NCBI RefSeq assembly: GCF_003002825.1
Contig: NZ_PVTE01000006.1
Span: 268,010 to 332,009 of the forward strand
From: Spirosoma oryzae
GTDB taxonomy: Bacteria > Bacteroidota > Bacteroidia > Cytophagales > Spirosomataceae
DNA length: 64,000 bases
Reading direction: 5' to 3'
Made by a program: the position numbers and the translations under genes. The notes beneath the pieces were generated by a model that saw only the letters and a list, made by a program, of their open reading frames with translations, had not been told where the DNA came from and searched no databases. Within the stretch, counting starts at the first letter, position 1; every line of letters begins with the position of its first letter. Shown here one piece after another: positions 51,944-62,019 of this stretch.

Positions 51944-54900
51944 TTACGACAGTTCAACGACCCAGTCGTCCTGCTCGACGACGGTGCCCTCCGACAGCAC
52001 AACCTTGGACACCTTCCCAGCTTTCGGAGCCGATACGATGCTTTCCATCTTCATCGCTTCGATGACGAACAGCGGTTGGTTCTTCTTCACCTCGTCGCCG
52101 TCTTTCACCAGGATTCGTGTCAGGCGACCCTGAAGTGGCGCACCGACATCGCCGTCTTTGCTGGCTTTTGCGTTCAGTTGTTTCGCCACCTTCAAGGCCC
52201 GGTCGCGTACCTGCACCTGCCGGCTTTGACCGTTCAGTTCGAATGTGATCGTCCGCATACCGTATTCATCGGGCTCCGACTTGAACAGGAGTCGTACCAG
52301 AATATTCTTACCTTCTTCGATCTCGATCAGAATCTCTTCGTTCTCCTTCAGACCGTAGAAGAAAGCCGGGGTCGGGATGACGCTTACGTCGCCGTACTGT
52401 TCGTTGGCTTTGTAATATTCGTCATACACCTTCGGATACATCTGGTAGGAAAGGTAGTCTTCGAAACCAGCGTTGAGTGGGTATTTCTCCTCGAATTTCT
52501 TGAAGTCGGCGTCGAAATCAATGGGTTTGAGGTGCTCGTTCGGGCGACCAGTGATTGGCTGTTCTCCTTTCAGCACGGCTTCCTGCACGTCTTTCGGGAA
52601 ACCACCTACCGGCTGGCCCAGCTCGCCTTTGAAGAAGCCCCGCACCGATTCCGGGAACGCCAGGGATTCACCCCGGTTGACGACGTCGTCGGCAGTCAGG
52701 TTGTTAGCGGTCATGAAGATCGCCATGTCGCCTACCACTTTTGATGAAGGAGTTACTTTGACGATATCGCCGAACAGCCGGTTTGCAATGACGTAGTTTT
52801 TCTTGAGCGTCTCAAACTTGTCGCCCAGACCCGTAGCAATCGCCTGCGGTTTCAGGTTAGAATATTGCCCACCCGGAATCTCATTCTCGTAGACTTCCGC
52901 GCTGCCCCCTTTCATTCCCGACTCAAACGGGTAGTAGTACTCGCGGACATCTTCCCAGTAGTTGGAATAGGCGTTGAGCGACGTCAGATTGATGGGGCAG
53001 TTGCGCTCGTGCGTCTCCATCATCGCCACCACCGAGTTGAAATTGGGCTGCGAGGTCAGGCCCGACAAGGCACCAAGCGCACAGTCGACGATATCGACAT
53101 TGGCGTCGATGGCTTTCAGGTAGGTAGCCGCCTGAATGCCCGCCGTGTCGTGCGTGTGCAGGTGAATCGGGATGTCGACGGCCTGCTTCAGTTCACGGAC
53201 CAGTACGTCGGCTGCCAGTGGTTTCAGCAGGCCGGCCATGTCTTTGATACACAGCAGGTGCGCACCTTCGTCCTCCAGTTGCCGGGCCATGTCCAGGTAG
53301 TACTGAAGATTGTACTTCTGATTTTTGGCCGGGTCCAGCATGTCGCCGGTATAGCAGATAGCCGCTTCACAAAGTGCGTCGGTGCGCTCCCGTACCGCCT
53401 TCATGCTCACTTTCATGGCTTCGACCCAGTTGAGCGAATCGAAAATACGGAACACGTCGATGCCCGATTCCCACGATTTCTCGACAAATTTCTCGATCAG
53501 ATTGTCTGGGTAAGCCGAGTAGCCGACGGCGTTGGAACCCCGGAAGAGCATCTGTAGCAGCATGTTCGGCATGGCTTCGCGCAGGGCTTCCAGCCGTTTC
53601 CACGGACTCTCGTAGAGGAAACGCATGGCTACGTCGAAAGTAGCGCCCCCCCAGACTTCCATCGAGAACAGCTCAGGATGCGCCTTGGCAAAGCCGGCTG
53701 CGACCTTCTGCAAATCCTGCGTCCGGACACGCGTCGCCAGCAGCGATTGGTGTCCATCGCGGAAGGTCGTGTCGGTGTACAGAACGCTTTTCTGGTCCTT
53801 CACCCATTGTACGAAACCGTCGCGACCCAATTCTTTCAACCGGTCGCGGTTACCGGCCGGGTAGGTGCTGTACGGATCGGAGAAGGGGACGACGGGCGTG
53901 CGGAAAATTTTGCTGTCGTCTTTCTTCTTTACTTCGGGATTGCCGTTGACAATAACGTCGGCGAGGTAGTTGAGCGCCCGTGTCGAGCGGTCCTGTGGCT
54001 TGCGGAAGTTAAATAGTTCGGGATGCGTTTCGATAAATGACACCCGCGCTTCACCCCGCTGGAAAATGGGGTGACTGATTACGTTCAGCAGGAAGCCGAT
54101 GTTGGTCTTTACCCCCCGGATACGGAATTCGAGCAGCGCCCGCGTCAACCGTTGGGTAGCGCCTTTCAGCGTCCGTCCCCGCGCCGATACCTTCACGATC
54201 ATCGAGTCGAAGTAGGGCGATATTTTCATGCCCGCATAGCTGCTGCCCTCGTCGAGCCGGATACCGAACCCGGCCGCGTTGCGGTAGGCGGTAATCGTGC
54301 CGAAGTCGGGCTTGAAGCCATTGGCCGGGTCTTCGGTCGTGATGCGGCACTGAATGGCAAAGCCGTTGAGCGGCACTTCGTCCTGATGCGTGATGTAGAT
54401 ACCGTTGTCGCTGAGCCGGTAGCCCATCGCGATCAGAATCTGCGTCCGAACGATGTCGATGCCCGTTACTTCTTCCGTGATCGTGTGCTCAACCTGAATC
54501 CGTGGGTTGACTTCGATGAAATAGATGTTTTCGTTTCTATCGACCAGGAATTCAACCGTTCCGGCATTGGAATAATTAACCGCCCGGCCCAGTTGCAACG
54601 CATAGGCATATAATTTCTGCTTGGTTTCCTGCCGCAGTCCGAACGACGGGGCTACTTCGACAACCTTCTGAAACCGGCGCTGCACCGAACAGTCGCGTTC
54701 GTAGAGGTGAACGATATTACCGTGCTGATCGCCCAGCAGCTGAACCTCGATGTGCTTGGGATCTTCGATGAACTTTTCGAGGAAGATCGTGTCGTCGCCG
54801 AAGGCGTTGCGGGCTTCGTTCTTCGCTTCCGCAAAGGCTTTCTCGAAATCTTCGGCCTGCCGAACGACACGCATCCCGCGACCACCGCCACCGGCAGCCG

Positions 54901-55396
54901 CCTTGACCATCACCGGGAAACCGATGCGCTCGGCTTCCGTGAGGGCAAACTCAGGGGTCATGTCCGGCTCGCGCGAGTCCGGGATCAGGGGTACCTGTGC
55001 CGAAGTAGCCAGGTTTTTGGCGCGTACCTTATCGCCGAGGGCGTCCATGGCTTCGGGCGATGGACCGACGAAAATAATACCTTCTTCGCGGCACCGCCGG
55101 GCCAGGTTTACGTTCTCCGACAGAAAGCCGTAGCCGGGGTGAATGGCATCGATCTGATGGTGCTTGGCCAGCAAAATGATGCCTTCTACGTCGAGATACG
55201 GTTTCAGCGGGTCTTCGTCGCGGCCAATTTTGTACGCTTCGTCGGCTTTATAGCGGTGAAGCGAGTAGCGGTCTTCGTAGGTGTAAACGGCTACGGTGGT
55301 GATCCCAAGCTCGGTGGCGGCCCGCATGATGCGGATGGCGATTTCGCCCCGGTTGACAACGAGCAGGCGTTTGATTGGGCGGATGTAGTCCTTCAT
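51944..55396 (-). CDS. pyc: Pyruvate carboxylase
   Basis: 1150 residues, the full single-chain form. Biotin carboxylase domain (1 to about 460) with KAAAGGGGRGMRVV and EVNPRIQVEHT. Carboxyltransferase domain (about 540-820) with FRDGHQSLLATRVRT and LHTHDTAGIQAATY. The C-terminal biotinyl domain has EAMKMES (biotin lysine K1116). It makes oxaloacetate from pyruvate, ATP and bicarbonate to refill the TCA cycle and feed gluconeogenesis. It is a single gene; the 328-bp gap upstream is shared with the divergent homoserine kinase. Confidence 0.97.
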   Translation of the reverse strand: MKDYIRPIKRLLVVNRGEIAIRIMRAATELGITTVAVYTYEDRYSLHRYKADEAYKIGRDEDPLKPYLDVEGIILLAKHHQIDAIHPGYGFLSENVNLARRCREEGIIFVGPSPEAMDALGDKVRAKNLATSAQVPLIPDSREPDMTPEFALTEAERIGFPVMVKAAAGGGGRGMRVVRQAEDFEKAFAEAKNEARNAFGDDTIFLEKFIEDPKHIEVQLLGDQHGNIVHLYERDCSVQRRFQKVVEVAPSFGLRQETKQKLYAYALQLGRAVNYSNAGTVEFLVDRNENIYFIEVNPRIQVEHTITEEVTGIDIVRTQILIAMGYRLSDNGIYITHQDEVPLNGFAIQCRITTEDPANGFKPDFGTITAYRNAAGFGIRLDEGSSYAGMKISPYFDSMIVKVSARGRTLKGATQRLTRALLEFRIRGVKTNIGFLLNVISHPIFQRGEARVSFIETHPELFNFRKPQDRSTRALNYLADVIVNGNPEVKKKDDSKIFRTPVVPFSDPYSTYPAGNRDRLKELGRDGFVQWVKDQKSVLYTDTTFRDGHQSLLATRVRTQDLQKVAAGFAKAHPELFSMEVWGGATFDVAMRFLYESPWKRLEALREAMPNMLLQMLFRGSNAVGYSAYPDNLIEKFVEKSWESGIDVFRIFDSLNWVEAMKVSMKAVRERTDALCEAAICYTGDMLDPAKNQKYNLQYYLDMARQLEDEGAHLLCIKDMAGLLKPLAADVLVRELKQAVDIPIHLHTHDTAGIQAATYLKAIDANVDIVDCALGALSGLTSQPNFNSVVAMMETHERNCPINLTSLNAYSNYWEDVREYYYPFESGMKGGSAEVYENEIPGGQYSNLKPQAIATGLGDKFETLKKNYVIANRLFGDIVKVTPSSKVVGDMAIFMTANNLTADDVVNRGESLAFPESVRGFFKGELGQPVGGFPKDVQEAVLKGEQPITGRPNEHLKPIDFDADFKKFEEKYPLNAGFEDYLSYQMYPKVYDEYYKANEQYGDVSVIPTPAFFYGLKENEEILIEIEEGKNILVRLLFKSEPDEYGMRTITFELNGQSRQVQVRDRALKVAKQLNAKASKDGDVGAPLQGRLTRILVKDGDEVKKNQPLFVIEAMKMESIVSAPKAGKVSKVVLSEGTVVEQDDWVVELS

Positions 55397-55656
55397 CGGT
55401 TAGTAAACGAAATTCGTGGAGCGACGAAGCAGAACAGGCGACTTCGTCTTCCAGCAGTTAGCCGGTAAGCGATTGGCGTGGCAATTTTGCTGAAAAATCG
55501 CAAACCTGCCTAGTTTACCCCATAATCATTGGTAAATACAGCGGTTTGGGAAAATAATACAGCAATCAAACCGGCTATTGTCAGCTAGGTATAAATACCA
55601 ATCCGGTGTGGTTTTGGTTTACACGGACAGTCGCGGTCGCTAACCCTGCCGCCCGA

Positions 55657-55687
55657 TTGGTTTTCAGACCCTAAATTGCTAAACTTG
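55657..55687 (+). promoter_or_regulatory. Possible promoter of the homoserine kinase gene
   Basis: TTGG (55657-55660) and TAAACTTG (55680-55687) are 19 bp apart and resemble TTTG-N19-TAnnTTTG with one mismatch in each half. It is 37 bp before the GTG at 55725. In the rest of the 55397-55724 gap I see nothing to name; a pyc promoter was not identified. Confidence 0.4.
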
Positions 55688-55724
55688 CAACAACCCGGTT
55701 ACCGGTGTGCTTTTCTGTTTTATT

Positions 55725-56657
55725 GTGGAATCCATTCGCGTATTTGCCCCTGCTACCGTTGCCAACGTGGCTTGCGGATTTGATATTTTTGGTTTTGCCG
55801 TAGCCAGTCCCGGCGATGAGGTTATCCTGACGCGCAGCGAAACGCCCGGCGTTCGCATCACCGATATTATTGGCGACGAAGGCCGGCTACCCCGCGAAGC
55901 GAGCCGAAATACAGCTGGCATTTCGATTCAAACCTACCTCAAGCATATCGGGCAACCGGATCTCGGCATCGAGATGGTGCTGAATAAACAGATGCCGCTG
56001 GGCAGCGGGCTGGGATCGAGCGCAGCGAGTGCCGTTGCGGGCGTGTATGCGGTCAACGAACTCCTGGGTCGCCCACTGACGCCCTTGCAGTTATTGCCGT
56101 TCGCAATGGAAGGGGAGCGTGTTGCCTGCGGATCGGCCCACGCCGACAATGTCGGCCCGTCGCTACTCGGTGGCTTCGTGATGGTGCGTAGCTATAATCC
56201 GCTCGACGTTGTGCGGATTCAGACGCCGGCGTCGCTGTTCTGTACGCTCGTTCACCCCGATATTGAGGTCAATACGAAAGATGCCCGGTTTATTCTGAAA
56301 AACGAGGTGTCGCTGAAGAATACCATCATACAGATGGGGAACGTGGCGGGCCTGATTGCCGGCCTGATGACGCCCGATTACGACCTCATCAGCCGCTCGT
56401 TGGTCGACGTTATTATCGAGCCCGTCCGGTCGATTCTGATTCCCGAATTCAACGAAGTCAAGCAGGCGGCACTGGATGCGGGTGCGCTGGGATGCAGCAT
56501 TTCCGGCTCAGGCCCGTCGATGTTTGCGCTGAGCCGGGATGCCGATACCGCCGAGCAGATCGGCGCTGCCATGCAGCAGGCCTTTCTGGCCGTTGGCATT
56601 ACCAGTGAAGCATATGTTTCCGAAATTAATCAGGAAGGCCCTAAAGTACTGGCCTAG
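55725..56657 (+). CDS. thrB: Homoserine kinase
   Basis: 310 residues from a GTG start (MESIRVFAPATVANVACGFD). This fits the family start better than the GTG six codons upstream. GHMP-kinase features: FAPATVANVACGFDIFGFA at the N-terminus, ATP loop PLGSGLGSSAASAVAG (91-106) and the C-terminal GCSISGSGPSMFAL. It phosphorylates homoserine in threonine synthesis. thrA and thrC are not in the window downstream; the next gene is convergent, with a 4-bp overlap. Confidence 0.94.
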   Translation: MESIRVFAPATVANVACGFDIFGFAVASPGDEVILTRSETPGVRITDIIGDEGRLPREASRNTAGISIQTYLKHIGQPDLGIEMVLNKQMPLGSGLGSSAASAVAGVYAVNELLGRPLTPLQLLPFAMEGERVACGSAHADNVGPSLLGGFVMVRSYNPLDVVRIQTPASLFCTLVHPDIEVNTKDARFILKNEVSLKNTIIQMGNVAGLIAGLMTPDYDLISRSLVDVIIEPVRSILIPEFNEVKQAALDAGALGCSISGSGPSMFALSRDADTAEQIGAAMQQAFLAVGITSEAYVSEINQEGPKVLA

Positions 56658-57124
56658 CGTTGTTCCCAGCTTAGTTTCCAGCCGTCGAGCAGGTGCGGGA
56701 TGCTGACCCCCGGCTGACGAGGTTGCTCAACGGCAACCATCGACAAGACTGTGGTTTCCTGTGTCTTTGCGGAGACGACCCGGTCGGTCCGCATGAAAAC
56801 GCGCCCTGTTACACCTTTCACTTCCTCGACATGGGCGTGAATCCGATCGCCAACGGCAAACGCCCGATCACCGACGATCACTGGTTCGGTCACTTGAAAG
56901 GTGCAGGTCGAGCCAAGGCGTAACAAGCCCGTATCCAGACAACGCGTTTTAAGAAGTTGACTGACTGCACGGACTTTTGACGACGAACTGTCAGCGAGCC
57001 TTGTTACGTCGGCCTGGCTGGTTGCGGATAGAGCCAGTGTTGATGACGTTTGCTGGGCCATCGCGGAAAGGCTGCCTAAATAAACCAGGCCAACGACGGT
57101 AAGAACAGGTAACGAAGAGTGCAT
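56654..57124 (-). CDS. Secreted protein of unknown function
   Basis: 156 residues. Signal peptide about 1-24 (SLPVLTVVGLVYLGSLSAMAQ). The mature part has a helical segment (DVTRLADSSSSKVRAVSQLLKTRC) with two Cys about 15 apart (C62, C78 region), then a beta-rich domain (VTEPVIVGDRAFAVGDRIHAHVEEVKG). The GDRIHAHVEEV phrase resembles small TonB- or conjugal-transfer-like beta domains, but I recognise no family. Convergent with homoserine kinase. Confidence 0.65.
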   Translation of the reverse strand: MHSSLPVLTVVGLVYLGSLSAMAQQTSSTLALSATSQADVTRLADSSSSKVRAVSQLLKTRCLDTGLLRLGSTCTFQVTEPVIVGDRAFAVGDRIHAHVEEVKGVTGRVFMRTDRVVSAKTQETTVLSMVAVEQPRQPGVSIPHLLDGWKLSWEQR

Positions 57125-57368
57125 ACGATTCAGGTTGAGAGATAGCTATTTATTCGCCAGATGATACAGTAGACAACTAACTCGGGAAGGTATATCGATT
57201 TCTGGTAAAACAATATTCCTGCCACGATATTAACAGTAAAATAAAATTCGGATGGTGGAAATGTCCTGTGTATCACCAGACAGGCATTACAGACAGGTAG
57301 TCGGTAGTTGGTCAGCGCGTAATTGATCCCACCTACACATTGGCGATGAGTGCAAGCTGAAATCGACG

Positions 57369-57376
57369 TATTTTTG
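57369..57376 (+). promoter_or_regulatory. Bacteroidetes-type -7 box for the GH20 gene
   Basis: TATTTTTG fits TAnnTTTG and lies 26 bp before the ATG at 57403. Confidence 0.4.
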
Positions 57377-57402
57377 CCGACATCATCTGAACGCCTTTTT
57401 TC

Positions 57403-59763
57403 ATGCTTGCCCGCTATTGGTTGCTGAGTGCGCTTACCCTGCTGCTTGTCCATACCGGATTTAGTCAGTCACTCGATCGCTACACCATTATTCCCCGACC
57501 GGCCAAACTCGACCCCCGCGCCGGTCAATTTATACTCAGTCGAACAACGACCCTGCTGATCCCGCCCGGACAGGCCGATCTGAAAGCGGTCGCCGATACA
57601 TTCGCCCGGCAACTGAATCGGGCAACGGGCGTTTCCCTGACGGTACGTCTGAGCAACCGTATGGCCGTCCCCGGCAACATTATTCAGTTTATTCCGGCCC
57701 GCGACACGTCACTGGGTACGGAAGGGTACCGCATCGACATCACCGACAAGCTGGTGACTGTAGAAGCATCGCGAGCGAGCGGCTTCTTCTACGGTATTCA
57801 GACGCTGCGTCAGCTACTACCACCGGCGGCATTGGCCCCCACTCGTCAGCTTCCCGATAGTGGGTTGACCAATCTGGCGATACCAGCCTGCCGGATCGAG
57901 GACCGCCCTCGCTACGTGTATCGTGGCCTGCACCTCGATGTGAGCCGCCATTTTTTTTCGGTCTCGTTTATCAAGCAGTACATCGATCTGATGGCGCTGC
58001 ACAAAATCAACACCTTTCACTGGCACCTGACCGACGATCAGGGCTGGCGCATCGAAATCAAAAAATACCCGAAGCTGACGCAGGTGGGGGCAAACCGCCG
58101 GGAAACATTGGTCGGCCATTACGATGAGTACGACCCGCAGGTGTTCGACGGTAAGCCATACGGCGGTTTCTACACGCAGGATGAAGTGCGTGACGTGGTG
58201 CGGTATGCGGCAGCGCGGTTCGTGACAGTCGTACCGGAAATCGAGATGCCGGGGCACGCCCTGGCGGCTTTGTCGGCTTACCCTGAACTAGCCTGCGCAC
58301 CGGGTCCGTACAGTGCCGCTACAAAATGGGGGGTATTCGACGAGGTGTTCTGTCCGACCGAAAAGACGTTCTCTTTTCTTCAGGACGTGCTGACCGAAGT
58401 GATTGGTTTGTTCCCCAGTAAATACATTCACATTGGTGGCGACGAGTGTCCGAAAGTCTCGTGGAAAAACAGCGCTTTCTGTCAGCAACTGATGAAGCGC
58501 GAGAAGCTGAAAAACGAGAACGAGTTGCAAAGCTATTTCATCCGACGCATCGACAAGTTCGTAACGTCGAAAGGTCGGCGGATTATTGGCTGGGATGAGA
58601 TTCTGGAAGGTGGGCTGTCGCCGAATGCCACGGTGATGAGCTGGCGGGGCGTGAAGGGCGGTATCGAAGCGGCCCGTCAACAGCATGACGTTGTGATGAC
58701 GCCGGGCGGATTCTGTTACTTCGACCATTACCAGGGCGATCCGGCGCAGGAGCCGACGGCATTCGGTGGTAATCTGCCCCTGTCGCAGGTCTACTCGTAC
58801 AACCCTACGCCGACAGAGCTGTCGCCCGCCGAAGCAAAACATATTCTGGGCGTACAGGGCAATGTATGGACTGAATATATTCCGGATGTCGATCAGTTGC
58901 AGTACATGATCTGGCCCCGGGCGGCTGCGTTGGCTGAAGTAGCCTGGAGCCCACTGGAAGGCAAGAATTACGACGATTTCAGCCGACGGATACCCAGTCT
59001 ATTTGCGCGGTTGTCGTCGGTCAAGACAAACTACGCCCGGACGGTATACGATGCGGTGCCGGTGAGCCGGGCCACGGCTGACGGACGCGTCGCGGTGTCG
59101 CTCAAACCCGATAAGCGGCTGGCTAACGTAACCGACATTCGCTACACGATTGACGGGAGTATTCCATCGGCGGAATCGCCCGTATTAAAAGACTCGGTGC
59201 TGCTGGCGCAAACGGCAACGGTACGAACGGCTGCTTTTGCCGGAAGAACACCGCTGAGTCAGCTGGCTAAAGTGCAGAAAGAGTTTCTCGTTTCGAAAGC
59301 AACCGGCAAGTCATACACCCTCCAATATCCGGCTGCGACGGGGCGACCCGATAAAAATCTGAGCCTGACGGATGGCAACACCGTCGGCATGGGCGGGTAT
59401 GAAGTTGCGGGGATCGTGTCGTTCGCTGGCGACTTCGGCCTGACGGTCGATCTGGGGCAGTCGCAGCCGGTACAGGGTGTACGGGTCGGGTTCCTGAAAT
59501 ACACGGCCAAGAATATCTGCCTGCCCAGGCAAATCGAGGTGTCGGTGTCTGATGATGGACAGACGTATCGCCCGGCGACTACGGTGAAAACGAACGCGCA
59601 GGAAAACGGCAAGCGTACGATCGTCCGGCTCCCGGTCGACTTTGCGCAGACATCAGCCCGCTACGTCCGTATCGTTGCCCGGTCGATCGGTACGGTGCCG
59701 GCCGACATGCGGAACCCAGGCAAGCCAGCCCAACTGGGTGTCGATGAGGTAGAGATTCGCTAA
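57403..59763 (+). CDS. Beta-N-acetylhexosaminidase (GH20), secreted
   Basis: 786 residues. A signal peptide covers about 1-21 (LLSALTLLLVHTGFSQ). GH20b N-terminal domain about 25-150 (YTIIPRPAKLDPRAGQF); catalytic TIM barrel about 155-520 with RGLHLDVSRHFF, HWHLTDDQGWRIEIKKYP and the catalytic pair in HIGGDECPKVSW (D347, E348). C-terminal parts: a chitobiase/FN3-like segment (TDIRYTIDGSIPSAES) and a galactose-binding-like beta domain ending in DEVEIR. It removes terminal GlcNAc or GalNAc from glycans or chitin or peptidoglycan fragments in the periplasm or outside. A strong terminator follows. Confidence 0.95.
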   Translation: MLARYWLLSALTLLLVHTGFSQSLDRYTIIPRPAKLDPRAGQFILSRTTTLLIPPGQADLKAVADTFARQLNRATGVSLTVRLSNRMAVPGNIIQFIPARDTSLGTEGYRIDITDKLVTVEASRASGFFYGIQTLRQLLPPAALAPTRQLPDSGLTNLAIPACRIEDRPRYVYRGLHLDVSRHFFSVSFIKQYIDLMALHKINTFHWHLTDDQGWRIEIKKYPKLTQVGANRRETLVGHYDEYDPQVFDGKPYGGFYTQDEVRDVVRYAAARFVTVVPEIEMPGHALAALSAYPELACAPGPYSAATKWGVFDEVFCPTEKTFSFLQDVLTEVIGLFPSKYIHIGGDECPKVSWKNSAFCQQLMKREKLKNENELQSYFIRRIDKFVTSKGRRIIGWDEILEGGLSPNATVMSWRGVKGGIEAARQQHDVVMTPGGFCYFDHYQGDPAQEPTAFGGNLPLSQVYSYNPTPTELSPAEAKHILGVQGNVWTEYIPDVDQLQYMIWPRAAALAEVAWSPLEGKNYDDFSRRIPSLFARLSSVKTNYARTVYDAVPVSRATADGRVAVSLKPDKRLANVTDIRYTIDGSIPSAESPVLKDSVLLAQTATVRTAAFAGRTPLSQLAKVQKEFLVSKATGKSYTLQYPAATGRPDKNLSLTDGNTVGMGGYEVAGIVSFAGDFGLTVDLGQSQPVQGVRVGFLKYTAKNICLPRQIEVSVSDDGQTYRPATTVKTNAQENGKRTIVRLPVDFAQTSARYVRIVARSIGTVPADMRNPGKPAQLGVDEVEIR

Positions 59764-59770
59764 TACGAAG

Positions 59771-59804
59771 CAAAAGGGCCCGGATGCAAGTCCGGGCCCT
59801 TTTG
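59771..59804. terminator. Bidirectional terminator between GH20 and transketolase genes
   Basis: 14-bp perfect stem (CAAAAGGGCCCGGA, 59771-59784, with 59791-59804), 6-nt loop, ending in TTTTG. It serves two convergent genes. Confidence 0.85.
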
Positions 59805-59819
59805 CTGTCTAAACTCCTG

Positions 59820-61868
59820 TTACGACAGGACTTCCTTCTTCTCCATGCCTTCCGGCTCACCTGCCAGCACGGCTTTGGCTGACTTGACCACGTTGTCGAC
59901 GGTAAAGCCAAAGTAAGCCAGCACGTCATCACCGGGCCCTGACAGGCCGAAGCGGTTCATGCTGATCGTCGTACCTTCGTCAGTGACATATTTATGCCAG
60001 CCGATGGGCGATCCCGCTTCGACAGCCAGCCGTTTCCGAACGGTTGGGGGCAGTACTTCGTGGTGATACGCCTGGTCCTGCTTCTCGAACAGTTCCCACG
60101 ACGGCATACTGACGACGCGCGTTGGAATACCTTCTTTTTGTAGTTCTTCCTGCGCCTTCATTACCAACGAGACTTCCGAGCCAGTACCGATCAGAATCAG
60201 TTCGGGTTTGCCACCGTTGGCTTCGCTCAGAATATAGGCACCTTTCTCGACGTTTTTGGCCGACCCGTATTTCTCCTGATCGAGCACGGGCAACTTCTGC
60301 CGCGACAGAATCAGCACGACGGGCGATTTCGGCGTCGTCATAGCGATATGCCACGCCCAGGCCGTTTCGTTGGCATCGGCGGGGCGGATAACGACGATGT
60401 TTGGAATCGTGCGTAGCGAGACAACCTGCTCGATCGGCTCGTGCGTCGGACCATCCTCGCCCACAGCAATGCTGTCATGCGTGAAGACAAACGTGACCCG
60501 CGATTCAGCCAGCGCCGTCAGGCGGATAGCACCCCGCATATAGTCGGAGAAGTTCAGGAACGTGCCACCGTACGGATGGACGCCACCGTGCTGCGCCATA
60601 CCGTTCAGCGCCCCGCCCATCGCGTGTTCGCGTACGCCGAACCAGACATTTGAATTTTCGTAGTGACCCGGTTGAAAGCTAACATCACCGCTTTTAGGCA
60701 TCTCATTGGACGACGCCAGATCCGCCGATCCGCCAAACAGGTAGGGAACCGTTTCTTTCAGTGCATCCAGTACTTTGCCCGATGCCTGCCGGGTTGCCAT
60801 TGGCTTCTCGTCGGCACCAAACGTGGGCAGGTTCGTATCCCAGCCATCGGGTAGTTTCCCGGCGAACGATAGGTCAAACAGGTTTGCATCGTCGGCGAAG
60901 TTACTCTTGAATGCGTCGAACCTCTTCTGCCAGTCGGCTTGCAGGTCCGCTCCCTTTTTGCCGGGTTCCGCCAGATGTTCCTGTACACCGTCGGGGACGA
61001 CAAACGTTTTGTCGGGATCGAAGCCAAAGTACTCTTTGACCTTACGGGTGTTTTCTTCACCGAGCGGGCTACCGTGTACCTTGTTCGTACCCTCCAGCGG
61101 ACTACCATAGCCGATGATCGTCCGAACGGCAATGATCGATGGACGTTCTGTGTCGTCCTTTGCTGCGTTGATCGCCTGTTCAATCGCATCCAGATCGTTG
61201 CCGTCTTCGACTTGCTGCGTGTGCCAGCCGTAGGCGTCGAACCGCTTCATCCGGTCTTCGGTAAACGCCAGACTGGTCGGGCCATCGAGCGATATGTGGT
61301 TGTCGTCGTACAGCAAAATCAGCTTGCCCAGTTTGAGGTGACCGGCCAGCGAAGCAGCTTCGGCTGTCATCCCTTCCATCAGGTCGCCGTCGCTGACCAG
61401 TGAATAGGTATAGTGATCGACGATCGTGTGGCCTTCCTTGTTGTATTTGGCTGCCAAAAAACGCTCGGTCATCGCCATACCGACGGCGTTGGCGAAACCC
61501 TGCCCAAGCGGTCCGGTTGTTACTTCGACACCCGCCGTCAGGTTCGACTCGGGGTGGCCCGGCGTCTTGGAGTGTAGTTGCCGGAACGCTTTCACGTCAT
61601 CGAGCGACAGGTCATAGCCATACAGATGCAGCATGCTGTAGAGCAGTGCCGAACCGTGACCCGCCGACAGGACGAACCGGTCGCGGTCGGGCCAATGGGG
61701 GTCTTGTGGGTTGAAGCGTAAGAAACGCGACCAGAGTACGTACGCCATAGGTGCCGCGCCGAGGGGCAGGCCGGGGTGACCCGAGTTGGCTTTTTCGACG
61801 GCATCGACCGACAAAAGCCGTATGGTATTTACACTAAGTTGCTCGATTGAGGATTGATCAGAAGCCAT
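59820..61868 (-). CDS. tkt: Transketolase
   Basis: 682 residues from [20 protein letters not shown]; an in-frame ATG at 61913 is less likely. Thiamine diphosphate motif [20 protein letters not shown]...DDNHIS, conserved His in [16 protein letters not shown] and in GSPLGEENT; the second domain has [18 protein letters not shown] and [16 protein letters not shown]. It exchanges two-carbon units in the non-oxidative pentose phosphate pathway. Single-gene unit. Confidence 0.97.
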   Translation of the reverse strand: MASDQSSIEQLSVNTIRLLSVDAVEKANSGHPGLPLGAAPMAYVLWSRFLRFNPQDPHWPDRDRFVLSAGHGSALLYSMLHLYGYDLSLDDVKAFRQLHSKTPGHPESNLTAGVEVTTGPLGQGFANAVGMAMTERFLAAKYNKEGHTIVDHYTYSLVSDGDLMEGMTAEAASLAGHLKLGKLILLYDDNHISLDGPTSLAFTEDRMKRFDAYGWHTQQVEDGNDLDAIEQAINAAKDDTERPSIIAVRTIIGYGSPLEGTNKVHGSPLGEENTRKVKEYFGFDPDKTFVVPDGVQEHLAEPGKKGADLQADWQKRFDAFKSNFADDANLFDLSFAGKLPDGWDTNLPTFGADEKPMATRQASGKVLDALKETVPYLFGGSADLASSNEMPKSGDVSFQPGHYENSNVWFGVREHAMGGALNGMAQHGGVHPYGGTFLNFSDYMRGAIRLTALAESRVTFVFTHDSIAVGEDGPTHEPIEQVVSLRTIPNIVVIRPADANETAWAWHIAMTTPKSPVVLILSRQKLPVLDQEKYGSAKNVEKGAYILSEANGGKPELILIGTGSEVSLVMKAQEELQKEGIPTRVVSMPSWELFEKQDQAYHHEVLPPTVRKRLAVEAGSPIGWHKYVTDEGTTISMNRFGLSGPGDDVLAYFGFTVDNVVKSAKAVLAGEPEGMEKKEVLS

Positions 61869-62019
61869 GCTGCAAAGTGGTGATTCGGTGTTAAGTAGCT
61901 GGGTTGCTAGCAATGAAACACCCTACGGCCCGTAATGTTGAGCGAGGCAAGGGAATCGCGCGACTGATGCCCACTAATTTTTTATTTTAGCCGATTCGCT
62001 ACGCTGATCTGCCTGGTTT

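Noticed and set aside
57130..57453. Minus-strand open frame of 107 codons before the GH20 gene
   Set aside because: It overlaps the GH20 signal peptide and its promoter on the opposite strand, and its sequence looks random.
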